Source of the DNA: Saccharicrinis sp965230625
GTDB lineage: Bacteria; Bacteroidota; Bacteroidia; Bacteroidales; Marinilabiliaceae
Length of the DNA stretch: 64,000 bases
Direction: 5' to 3'
Assembly (NCBI GenBank): GCA_965230625.1
Contig: CBDDLL010000002.1
Span: forward strand, 1-64,000
Positions 55,054 to 62,781 of the stretch are shown here, in pieces (position 1 is the stretch's first letter; each line of letters begins with the position of its first letter). The position numbers were made by a program, and so were the translations under genes. The notes under the pieces are model-generated. The model did no database searches and had not been told where the DNA came from. It saw only the letters and a program-made list of their open reading frames with translations.

Positions 55054-55330
55054 TACGTGGTAATAAGGTATGATGGATTTTGTGTCGATTCGATATAGTC
55101 GAGTCTCGTGTAGGCTACTGCATGGTCGGACAGATTGTCTCTCGTCAATCTGCTACGACCTCATACCAAAAACGTTGTATGTAAGGGAAAAACATCTCTG
55201 TATTCAATCGGAACTATGATGTAAATCTTTGCTCCAATCCAGATAGTAACCGTTAATTTGCTTTTCCCAATTATCCATAATCGATCTGAGCCATTAATTT
55301 TATGTCGAACTCAGGTTAATAAGCTCCTCA

Positions 55331-56179
55331 TTACCAAGCGATGGTTTCTCCATCTTGAGGGATGTATACATTCACACCAGATTCTTTAACCTTTAAGGCC
55401 ATTGCTGAACGAGTTACCGTACAATGATCTAAAGCCTCCATATGTACAGCAACCACATTAGCTTCAGGGGCCATACGGGCTACCTCAATAGTTTCGTCAG
55501 CGTTCATTAATATTTGATGTTCACCCATAAACATAGCTCCTCCTGAATTGGTGATGATAATATCTGGCTGGTATTTTGTGATAGTTGTTTTCACTGTTTC
55601 ATCCAATAGACAGTCGCCAATAATATAAACTGTAGGTTGATTCTCTGCTTGTAAGATAAATCCTGAAACGATTCCCAAAACTTCTAATAAGGCCTCTGGT
55701 CCATGCACTCCATTAGTTCGGGTAATAGTAATACCCTGATACTCTACTTTTTCTTCTACTAAAGTAACATTACTAAAAGGCATTTTCGAAAGGGCTTCTT
55801 TATCTGCGATCTGCCCAATAAGTGGGATATCCTTAGGAAGTACCTCTATGGCCTTAGGATCCAAATGATCAGGATGCGCATGTGTTAGCAGCACTGCACT
55901 AATTCCTTCTACAACCTCCTCTGCCTTTATAGGAAGGTCGATAGTTGGATTAAGGTCTTTGCCTTGTTCTACAAAAGACATAAAGCTTTCTTTAGCAGAA
56001 AGCATTGGATCAATTAAAAAGCTTTGCCCTGCATAATCGAGTTTTACTGTCGCATTTCGAATAAGTTGAACTTTTACATTTTTCATTTTTTCTGATTTTT
56101 TTAGGTTGCAAGAAGATAAAGCTGCACTTGCTATAAGCAAAGCTACCATTGCAACAATACTTACACTAATTTTCTTCAT
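55331..56179 (-). CDS. Metallo-beta-lactamase-fold lipoprotein (UlaG-like)
   Basis: 282 aa. A lipoprotein signal (lipobox LSSC, Cys24) is followed by an MBL-fold hydrolase with H100-x-H102-x-D104-H105 in LLTHAHPDHLD, a later VHGPEAL (third His), and IIGDCLL with the bridging Asp. Such UlaG-like enzymes act as lactonases or phosphodiesterases; the lipid anchor places it at the membrane on the periplasmic side. It runs opposite to the cassette genes, downstream of an AraC regulator on the same strand (66 bp). Base composition looks less AT-rich than its neighbours. Confidence 0.85.
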   Translation of the reverse strand: MKKISVSIVAMVALLIASAALSSCNLKKSEKMKNVKVQLIRNATVKLDYAGQSFLIDPMLSAKESFMSFVEQGKDLNPTIDLPIKAEEVVEGISAVLLTHAHPDHLDPKAIEVLPKDIPLIGQIADKEALSKMPFSNVTLVEEKVEYQGITITRTNGVHGPEALLEVLGIVSGFILQAENQPTVYIIGDCLLDETVKTTITKYQPDIIITNSGGAMFMGEHQILMNADETIEVARMAPEANVVAVHMEALDHCTVTRSAMALKVKESGVNVYIPQDGETIAW

Positions 56180-56245
56180 TTGAATGATTTTAATTACGTT
56201 GCAAATATCAGAATTCCAAGAAGGAAGGAGGCTACCTACATTGAT

Positions 56246-57115
56246 CTAAATACTACCATTTTGATAAGCAGTTCGGAAATCACTTGGTGTATAACCACTT
56301 TGTTTCTTAAAAAATCTTGTCAGATGATTGGATTCGGAGAAATGGTATTTATCTGCCAATTCATTAACTGTCATGGTCGAATAAATAAGATCCAATTTGA
56401 TCTCATGTAGCAACCGGGATTTAATGAAGTCTGAGGCGGTTTGGTTAAACTGACTCTTTACTTCTTTGTTCAGTACAATTCTATTAACCTGAAGCATTTC
56501 CGCATACTCCTCTACTCGCTGAACGGAATGGATATTCTTCTCAACCAGCATTCTAAATTTAAAGGCAAGTTGATTGTTAAAGTCACTGGTGGATATTTTA
56601 TAGGTAGAGGTATAAGTGCGATTTAATCTTGCCAGTAAGTAATATAGAATAGAACGAATTAAATGTACACTATCCACTTGTGGGTTGATAAGTTCTTTAC
56701 GGATTTCATTCAGCTGATTAACGTATTGAAGCTGTTCCTCTTTATCCAGATGCATAAACAATGGCAAATCTGTTTGGTAGAAATACATCTGCTTATAAGT
56801 AAAGTACTGATCAGAAAAAAAATCGTTAAGGAAGTTCTCTTGAAACACCAAGAATTTAGCTTTGAAACCACCTTGCTGTATTTGCCAACGGTATTTTTGG
56901 AACTGCGAGATGAAAAGTACTTGCTCTTCGTTGAAAGTAATCTTCTGTTTGTCCAGGAAGAGAGTTCCACTACCTTTTTCAATAAATACAATCTGAAAAA
57001 AATCAGCAGTATGAATTTCATCATTTAGCTGACACTCCTCCGGACGTTCTACCTCAATTACATTGAGAAGGAAATCTACTCCGCAAATTGTTTTATTGAA
57101 TTTTACATGTTTCAT
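56246..57115 (-). CDS. AraC-family transcriptional regulator
   Basis: 289 aa. An N-terminal cupin-like sensing domain (about 15-150; FIEKGSGTLFLDKQKITF) and a C-terminal pair of AraC helix-turn-helix motifs (about 185-285; VEEYAEMLQVNRIVLNKEVK and MTVNELADKYHFSESNHLTR, then FFKKQSGYTPSDFR). It precedes the MBL lipoprotein gene on the same strand and probably controls it. It is the only regulator in the right part of the array and is oriented against the array genes. Confidence 0.9.
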   Translation of the reverse strand: MKHVKFNKTICGVDFLLNVIEVERPEECQLNDEIHTADFFQIVFIEKGSGTLFLDKQKITFNEEQVLFISQFQKYRWQIQQGGFKAKFLVFQENFLNDFFSDQYFTYKQMYFYQTDLPLFMHLDKEEQLQYVNQLNEIRKELINPQVDSVHLIRSILYYLLARLNRTYTSTYKISTSDFNNQLAFKFRMLVEKNIHSVQRVEEYAEMLQVNRIVLNKEVKSQFNQTASDFIKSRLLHEIKLDLIYSTMTVNELADKYHFSESNHLTRFFKKQSGYTPSDFRTAYQNGSI

Positions 57116-57487
57116 TAGAGCACAAAAATATGAAATTATTGATATATCAACTTAATGTACATTGGCTCTAAAGCTTACCTGACCATCTCCTAATTTATAA
57201 TGAAGCTAGATTTGTTACCAAAGGATTGATTAATAGTTGACAGAAAATGATTGCCTGCATACAATAACATTATCTAACAATTACATCATAAATGTCTCAG
57301 ATACTTTAAAAGCATTCAATTCATTAGGAATTAAGAGATTAACCAATTTACAACAAATAAAAGTGAAGGGGAACTTGACTCAGATTTTAAAATGAATGCT
57401 TATTCTTAATGGATTAACTTTTACTATTTTGATAAACTGATTATAAGTTACTCGTCAAATTAGAATAAATTCTATAGAATGAAAAAA
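57116..57487. other. Gap upstream of the AraC gene
   Basis: About 370 bp without a gene. GCATACAAT at 57257-57265 is an 8-of-9 match to the complement of the cassette K start (GTTGTATGT at 55174), so this could be the right end of a cassette carrying the AraC and MBL genes. Confidence 0.4.
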
Positions 57488-57690
57488 TAAAAACAGTTGT
57501 TAGCTTGTAATTTTTAATGACAAAACTGTGGAGTTTTGGTAGTTTTACATCCCACATCTTATCTTTGTCCTGATGGATAAAGACTCAGGCCGCAAACGAT
57601 ACGTACGTGACTGATGAGTAATTTAGGTAGTGGCTAAACAGATTTCCTCTTGTCAATCCGCCACTACTTTACATCACAAAACGCTGATTA
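57488..57690 (+). repeat. attC-like site K (degenerate, last of the array)
   Basis: TTAGCTTGTAATTTTTAATGACA at its left resembles the arm CCTGTAATATTTAATGGCA of the sites after modules 1 and 2. CCGCCACTACTTTACATCACAAAACG at its right resembles their right arms. The terminal GTT has decayed to GCT (AAACGCTGATTACG). Confidence 0.5.
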
Positions 57691-57733
57691 CGAATAAAAA
57701 GAGCTACAATTAATAAACTTAATATATTTAAAA

Positions 57734-58651
57734 ATGAAAACGATTTCTATCCTGATTTTAACAACTATTTTTCTTACTTCATGTCAATCTAAGAGTTCTG
57801 ATTTAACATTAAGACTTGAGAAAGGTAAAGAATATAAGCAAATTACAAATTCTAAGGCAACCATTATTCAGGAAGTTAATGGACAAAAAATGAACATGGC
57901 CATGACTATTAACGGTACTATGACTTTTTTAGTCAAAGATATCACAAAGAGCGGTTATGATATGGATGCTAAATTCGAGAAACTAAGTATGTCGATGCAA
58001 ATGCCGCAAGGAACAATGGAATTTAGCTCAGAGAAGAATGATGTCAATGATATCTTTTCGACAATTTTAGGGGCAATAAAAGGTGAAGCATTTGAGATTA
58101 CAATGAGTAAAACAGGTAAAGTTATTGATATTAAAAATGTTGAAGCTCTTTGGAGTACTGCAATAAATCAATTTGACCAACTTCCAGAAATGCAAAAAGA
58201 GCAAATAAAAGCACAGATAATGAAAGCTTACGGAGCTGAAGCATTGAAAGGCAATATTGAAATGGTAACTGCAATTTATCCAGATTCACCTGCCAAAAAA
58301 GGGGAAAAATGGACTATCAATACAAATCTTGAATCTGGAATGTCAGCGAAAATGACTACAAATTATGAGTTTGCCGAATTAAATCCAGATTACGCTTTGA
58401 TAAAAGGAAAATCCTCTATTGTGACTGCTGATAAAGATGCTTATATTGAATCAAATGGAATGTCTATGAAATATGATTTGACTGGCTCAATGGTTTCTGA
58501 GATTAAAGTTGATAAAAGTACAGGTTGGATTATTGAGGCAACAATTAACCAAAAGATTGAAGGAGATACTTATATTAAAGAGAATCCCCAATTACCAAAC
58601 GGAATGAAAATACCAATGACAATGATAAATGATATGGTGATTACAAATTAA
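57734..58651 (+). CDS. DUF6263-like lipoprotein, 305 aa
   Basis: Lipoprotein signal with lipobox LTSC (Cys17). The mature protein has the layout of DUF6263-type exported proteins: LRLEKGKEYKQIT near the start, repeated Met-rich strands (GQKMNMAMTINGTMTF), a central KTGKVIDIKNVEALW, YPDSPAKKGEKWTIN, and a closing strand set. It is probably a beta-rich outer-membrane-associated lipoprotein of unknown function. It follows the degenerate attC site K and may be the last cassette gene or the first chromosomal gene; no closing R'' box is evident after it. Confidence 0.7.
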   Translation: MKTISILILTTIFLTSCQSKSSDLTLRLEKGKEYKQITNSKATIIQEVNGQKMNMAMTINGTMTFLVKDITKSGYDMDAKFEKLSMSMQMPQGTMEFSSEKNDVNDIFSTILGAIKGEAFEITMSKTGKVIDIKNVEALWSTAINQFDQLPEMQKEQIKAQIMKAYGAEALKGNIEMVTAIYPDSPAKKGEKWTINTNLESGMSAKMTTNYEFAELNPDYALIKGKSSIVTADKDAYIESNGMSMKYDLTGSMVSEIKVDKSTGWIIEATINQKIEGDTYIKENPQLPNGMKIPMTMINDMVITN

Positions 58652-58672
58652 CTAACTTCAATCTAATAGATT

Positions 58673-58697
58673 ACCAGTGAGTCAACAGCTCACTGGT
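58673..58697 (+). terminator. Terminator of the DUF6263-like gene
   Basis: ACCAGTGAG / CTCACTGGT perfect inverted repeat with a 7-nt loop, 21 bp after the stop codon. Confidence 0.75.
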
Positions 58698-59140
58698 TAA
58701 ACATAGTATCTAGTATTGTGCTGTTCAGAAAACAATAAGTAACAATATTATTGTATCCTTGTGTATGTTATTTTAGATACTATGAATAAATAGGCCCCCC
58801 CTCCTTACCAATGGATTAATCTCAATAACCTGATCCTATTCAACCTCAAAGCATCTAAATAATTTAAGTCTAACTTGATGCGCCTAACTCGTTTCATCTT
58901 CCGTTTTTCCAATAAAATATATAATCTAATAATAACCTTTCTGGAAAGATACAAATCTAAAGACAATAGCATATTCTACCAAGCCTACAACTACCCATAA
59001 ACACTCAATATCATCCATATAGATTAATATCTAAAAAACTTTTTATTATTATAACTTTTATTCAATTAAAATAAACTATTTAACTAAACTTACGTATAGT
59101 ATATTGTATAATTTTAAGAAAATATTAAACGTATTTAAAA
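58698..59140. other. Intergenic region
   Basis: About 440 bp, AT-rich, no reading frame and no recognisable promoter. A C-run (near 58794) is the only odd feature. Confidence 0.5.
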
Positions 59141-60673
59141 ATGAGCTACATTTACAAAACCAAGTACTTATTATTAACATTTCTTTTGGGTATTCATCTA
59201 ATAACAAATGCCCAATATACACTTAGCGATGAGGATGTTATTATTAAAAATGGAATAATATCCGGGCTTACCGAACAAGGAAAAGCTAATGTACAAGATG
59301 CAAGTATTATAATTCCTGAAACTTTGCATGGTCAAATAGTAACAGGGATTATTGATAAACATTGGACTCCTGATTTACCTGTGGTAACAGAAGGTATTTT
59401 TGGAAATTTCTCAATTAAAGGTGTAGTTTTCCCCAATAGTATTAAACACATAGGGGAAGATGCTTTTTTGTATAATCAATTAGATATTCTTGATTTATCA
59501 AACTGCACAGACTTATCAACAATAAACGACTGGGCTTTTTATAAACACGGGAATTCAAATAGTATTAAAACTATAAATCTAGCAGGCTTGTCAAAATTGA
59601 CTAATATTGGAAAGTATTCATTCTGTAATACCTATTGTGAAAAAATAATCCTTACAGGTTGTTCTAAACTGAGTCAAATAAATAAAGAAGCATTTTTCCA
59701 CCATGATTTCACTGAAATTGATTTAAGTGGATTATCATCATTAAGAGTTATTGGTAACCGAGCCTTCTGCGGTCGTGCAAATAACCTGCATAGTATTAAT
59801 TTCACAGGATGTACTTCTTTAAGTATAATCAGCAAGAATGCTTTTTATACAGACGATCCAAATGACATTTTAAAAACCCCTGACCTATCCCCTTGTATTT
59901 CTTTAACATACATAGGAGAAAATGCATTCGGAGTAGGGATTAATCCTCATGATAATTTAGTATTACCTACACCACAATTGAATGGATTAACTTTTGATTC
60001 ATGGTATAATGCTAACGGTGAAAAGGTAAGTAACACAATAACCGATTTTGAAACATCTTACATTGCTTTGTTTAAAGAGAATGTAATTTCGGTAGAAGGT
60101 CAATTAATAAATGTAAGAGACTCAGAAGAAACAAGTACAAAACCAGCTTCTTTAAAATCAACTAATGAAGCTTCTAAGAATCAAGTTAAATTTACAATCC
60201 GCAACCATAGTGTAAATCCTGTTAGTATTACTGACATACTAACAACAAGTGGAGCAACATTAAGTTGGAGTAATGGTTCTATTACTGAAGGTGGTGAACA
60301 GGAAGTAGTAATAACATACCCTGATGATAATTACGAAAACACTGTAACCATTGAGGGCGATAACCTAAAAGGTAACTCTACTATAACAGTAACAGAAAAT
60401 GGCACTGTTAATACAAACGAAGAACTTTTAGCTACAAGCGTTAAAAACACTTCAAAATCAAATAATTTTTCGATTTACCCCAATCCTGTTACAAATGGTG
60501 TATTGTATATTAAATCTGATACTCCTTTTAATAAAGTACGAATTTTCAATCTTACAGGAAATAAGGTGTTTGAAACCACAAATACTTCAAATGGTATTGA
60601 TGTGAGTAACTTATCAAGTGGAATTTATTTTATAAAAACCACAGAAAGAACATATAAATTCATCATAAAATAA
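59141..60673 (+). CDS. T9SS-secreted BspA-type leucine-rich-repeat protein
   Basis: 510 aa. Signal peptide 1-25 (ends TNAQ). Residues about 85-270 are BspA/LRR_5 repeats of about 23 residues (IGEDAFLYNQLDILDLS, LTNIGKYSFCN, LSTINDWAFY, LTYIGENAFG). A short InlB-like B-repeat (FDSWYNANGEKVS) follows, then a beta-sandwich (about 335-415; NHSVNPVSITDILTTSGATL) and a type A T9SS sorting domain (about 440-510, FSIYPNPVTNGVLYI ... SSGIYFIKTT). Probably a surface or matrix adhesin. Monocistronic. Confidence 0.88.
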   Translation: MSYIYKTKYLLLTFLLGIHLITNAQYTLSDEDVIIKNGIISGLTEQGKANVQDASIIIPETLHGQIVTGIIDKHWTPDLPVVTEGIFGNFSIKGVVFPNSIKHIGEDAFLYNQLDILDLSNCTDLSTINDWAFYKHGNSNSIKTINLAGLSKLTNIGKYSFCNTYCEKIILTGCSKLSQINKEAFFHHDFTEIDLSGLSSLRVIGNRAFCGRANNLHSINFTGCTSLSIISKNAFYTDDPNDILKTPDLSPCISLTYIGENAFGVGINPHDNLVLPTPQLNGLTFDSWYNANGEKVSNTITDFETSYIALFKENVISVEGQLINVRDSEETSTKPASLKSTNEASKNQVKFTIRNHSVNPVSITDILTTSGATLSWSNGSITEGGEQEVVITYPDDNYENTVTIEGDNLKGNSTITVTENGTVNTNEELLATSVKNTSKSNNFSIYPNPVTNGVLYIKSDTPFNKVRIFNLTGNKVFETTNTSNGIDVSNLSSGIYFIKTTERTYKFIIK

Positions 60674-60690
60674 TCAAACGTAATAAATAA

Positions 60691-60792
60691 GCAATTGCAT
60701 TGTAACAGAAAAGCAATCGAAAGAAGTGAGAAGATGTATCATTAAGAATATATCTTTATGCTTGAAAATGTAATCTGATACAATGCAATTGC
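60691..60792. repeat. 19-bp inverted repeat around 64 bp
   Basis: GCAATTGCATTGTAACAGA (60691-60709) and TCTGATACAATGCAATTGC (60774-60792) are complementary in 18 of 19 positions. It could be a terminator-like hairpin or a miniature inverted-repeat element. It lies between the LRR gene and the pseudogene. Confidence 0.55.
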
Positions 60793-60868
60793 AATTAGAA
60801 TCAAAAGAGCGATTTATTATATTGTATCCGATTGTTTTGTATAGATTTAACAGTTAAAATGAATCTAT

Positions 60869-61212
60869 ATGAAAGTTTTGAACACCCTTAAGAGCTTTTT
60901 ATTTATAATTGTAAAAACAAACTCCCCCGTCACTATTCCTATAAATTTTGCTAAAAACATTATTTCTCAAAAAGGTAAATTAGAGTATGGTAATTCATTC
61001 CAGATAATACGTTCAAAGACATAAATAACAAAAAGCTAGAATACTGTATTATACTGGAAGATTTAAATAAACCATCTTGGTTAAATTTTAACAAGGATGA
61101 GTTGCTATTGTCAGATATCCCAATAGATACAGCTAAATATTCTATTATAATTAGAGTAACTGATAAGAACGGAAATATTAATGATGAAGAATTCAAATTA
61201 ACAATTGAATAA
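60869..61212 (+). pseudogene. Frameshifted remnant with a cadherin-like (CADG/He_PIG) domain
   Basis: From ATG 60869 the frame stays open for about 50 codons and stops at about 61022. A second frame takes over at IPDNTFKDINN and runs to TAA at 61210, reading PSWLNFN ... DIPIDTAKYSIIIRVTDKNG. The second part is the typical end of a dystroglycan-type cadherin-like domain of surface proteins. A frameshift near 61000 joins the two. It is a decayed piece of an adhesin-like gene; no signal peptide is convincing. Confidence 0.6.
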
Positions 61213-61259
61213 TAATAAAATTATTTTGTGCAAGTTCATCATACAAGCATAGATTTAAA

Positions 61260-62513
61260 TTATTCCCGATTCATTTCTTGAACACCTACCTGGGCTCCAA
61301 TTGCACTAAAAACCAAATCCTGCTGTTCTTTTTCTTTCCAGCCCATTTTAGCCAATTCAACTCTTACTCCATCTTCATCTTTACCTTTATTAAACCAGTG
61401 ATTTGCATATTCAATAACATCTTGTGGAGCTGCATTTAAATCGTGAGCTAATACTTTTTGCGCTATAAATACTTGATAATAAATACCAGCTACTACTAAT
61501 TCAATAATCCAGGCAACTACCAAACCAACAGAACCTAAATTCATATCTTTATATTGAAGACCATTGTTTACTTTGGCATTAAAGTAATCCATTATCTGAG
61601 CATCAACAATATTATGCTGTTGCACTATATAAAAGAATCTGAAAATTTGACTGAGAAGATAGGTTATGGCAATTGTTATAAATCCAAACCACCTTAATAT
61701 GTTAAAGTTTGAAATACCTGTTACTTTAATTAAACTTCCAATTATAAAAGCGGTTAACCATGCAACACCTATATCATACAAAAATATAATATACATCATA
61801 TTGGCCAGGACTGCCAAAATTCCAGCTATAACAGCAGCACTTAATAAACCAGTACCAATTAACAGTGGCATTTTCTTTTCCTTAATAAAAGGAGGTTTTG
61901 TGAGTTTATCAGGGATTTTATATTCGTTTTCTTTCTTTTTAACTTCTATTTCAGCAAGTTCCTTTTGAATTTTTTCCTCATCATATGATGCTTCGAGCGC
62001 TTTAAATGCAGTTAAAAATTCAGTCGTTCTTCTACTATTCGAACCAAAATCACAAAAACGGTTGTTATCTGATTTACTCGTTGCAGTAATATGCTCATCT
62101 GAGATATTTATAATGATCTTTTCAGTAGGTTTACCATAGTCATTAGTTCTTTTCGCTTCAATTTGCAACTCTTCGAAATAAACAACGCTCCACTGTAAAG
62201 AAAGTATTGCCTGAACAGCATTTTTCTTTACTAGTTCAATAGGCAATTTAGTTTTTGTTGTAATTATATGTTTAGGAGTCCAATTAAAAGAAATGCTCTT
62301 CTTAATATTATTTTTTTCTGCTATATTGGCTATTTTCTTTCTGTCTTCTAGTTCAGATTTTATAGAAGGGATAACTTCTTCGCTGTATTTTCTTTCTTCT
62401 AATTCTAAAATTAGAGCGTGAAGTAATTCTGATTCATAATCTGAAAAATTCTTTACAACATTATCAAGTTCTTCTTTACTTCTCTTTACGAGGTATTCTT
62501 TAGCAGTTGGCAT
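61260..62513 (-). CDS. Hypothetical membrane protein, 417 aa
   Basis: Not recognised. Residues 1-205 are soluble: a helical start (KEYLVKRSKEELDNVVKNF), then a strand-rich part with SLQWSVVYFEELQIEAKR and IIINISDEHITATSKS, resembling a small sensor-like alpha/beta domain repeated across Bacteroidota hypothetical proteins. Four hydrophobic helices follow (about 216-240, 243-262, 272-295, 330-355). A soluble C-terminal part (about 370-417) ends with a GWKEKEQQDLVFSAIGAQ helix. Probably an inner-membrane protein. It stands alone and convergent with the pseudogene. Confidence 0.65.
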   Translation of the reverse strand: MPTAKEYLVKRSKEELDNVVKNFSDYESELLHALILELEERKYSEEVIPSIKSELEDRKKIANIAEKNNIKKSISFNWTPKHIITTKTKLPIELVKKNAVQAILSLQWSVVYFEELQIEAKRTNDYGKPTEKIIINISDEHITATSKSDNNRFCDFGSNSRRTTEFLTAFKALEASYDEEKIQKELAEIEVKKKENEYKIPDKLTKPPFIKEKKMPLLIGTGLLSAAVIAGILAVLANMMYIIFLYDIGVAWLTAFIIGSLIKVTGISNFNILRWFGFITIAITYLLSQIFRFFYIVQQHNIVDAQIMDYFNAKVNNGLQYKDMNLGSVGLVVAWIIELVVAGIYYQVFIAQKVLAHDLNAAPQDVIEYANHWFNKGKDEDGVRVELAKMGWKEKEQQDLVFSAIGAQVGVQEMNRE

Positions 62514-62781
62514 AACAAGTTCAGATTAGGATGTAATTTAATTAGTATTCTTTGATCTTTAACTGTTAATAATTTTGGGGATGATAAATATATATAATAT
62601 AGTTAATAGTAGAAAAGATTTTATTTAATTGGAATCTAATGATTCTTTCTTATCAAATTATATATTATTTCGGTAAGTGTTTTTTGAAATACAGAAGCAA
62701 TACCCAGCGAAATCCAACTGATTCTGTTATAATATTTGTAAATTTATAGGTTAATCGTTCACATACTATAAATTGTTAATT

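Larger units (their letters stand above)
34754..57690 (+). mobile_element. Integron-like gene-cassette array lacking an integrase (CALIN)
   Basis: About 23 kb of cassettes. Each begins with GTTNNN... and ends, after its gene, with the reverse complement of its own first 9-10 bases. Observed pairs: 34754/35701 (9 of 9), 35828/36817 (9 of 9), 37009/42830 (9 of 9), 42956/45145 (9 of 9), 45334/46802 (10 of 10), 54187/54720 (9 of 10), with weaker pairs at 51559/52649 (7 of 9) and 52775/53732 (6 of 9). In integrons this cassette-private match arises because the R' half of attC lies at the 5' end and the R'' half at the 3' end of each excisable circle. The sequences between R'' and the next R' form long imperfect stems. 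Genes mostly point one way and are orphans. No tyrosine recombinase is encoded in the window, so mobility would need an integrase elsewhere. Confidence 0.78.

Noticed and set aside
34625..57690. Prophage or conjugative element
   Set aside because: No phage structural, relaxase, type IV secretion or tyrosine/serine integrase genes were found; repeats and cargo fit cassettes instead.
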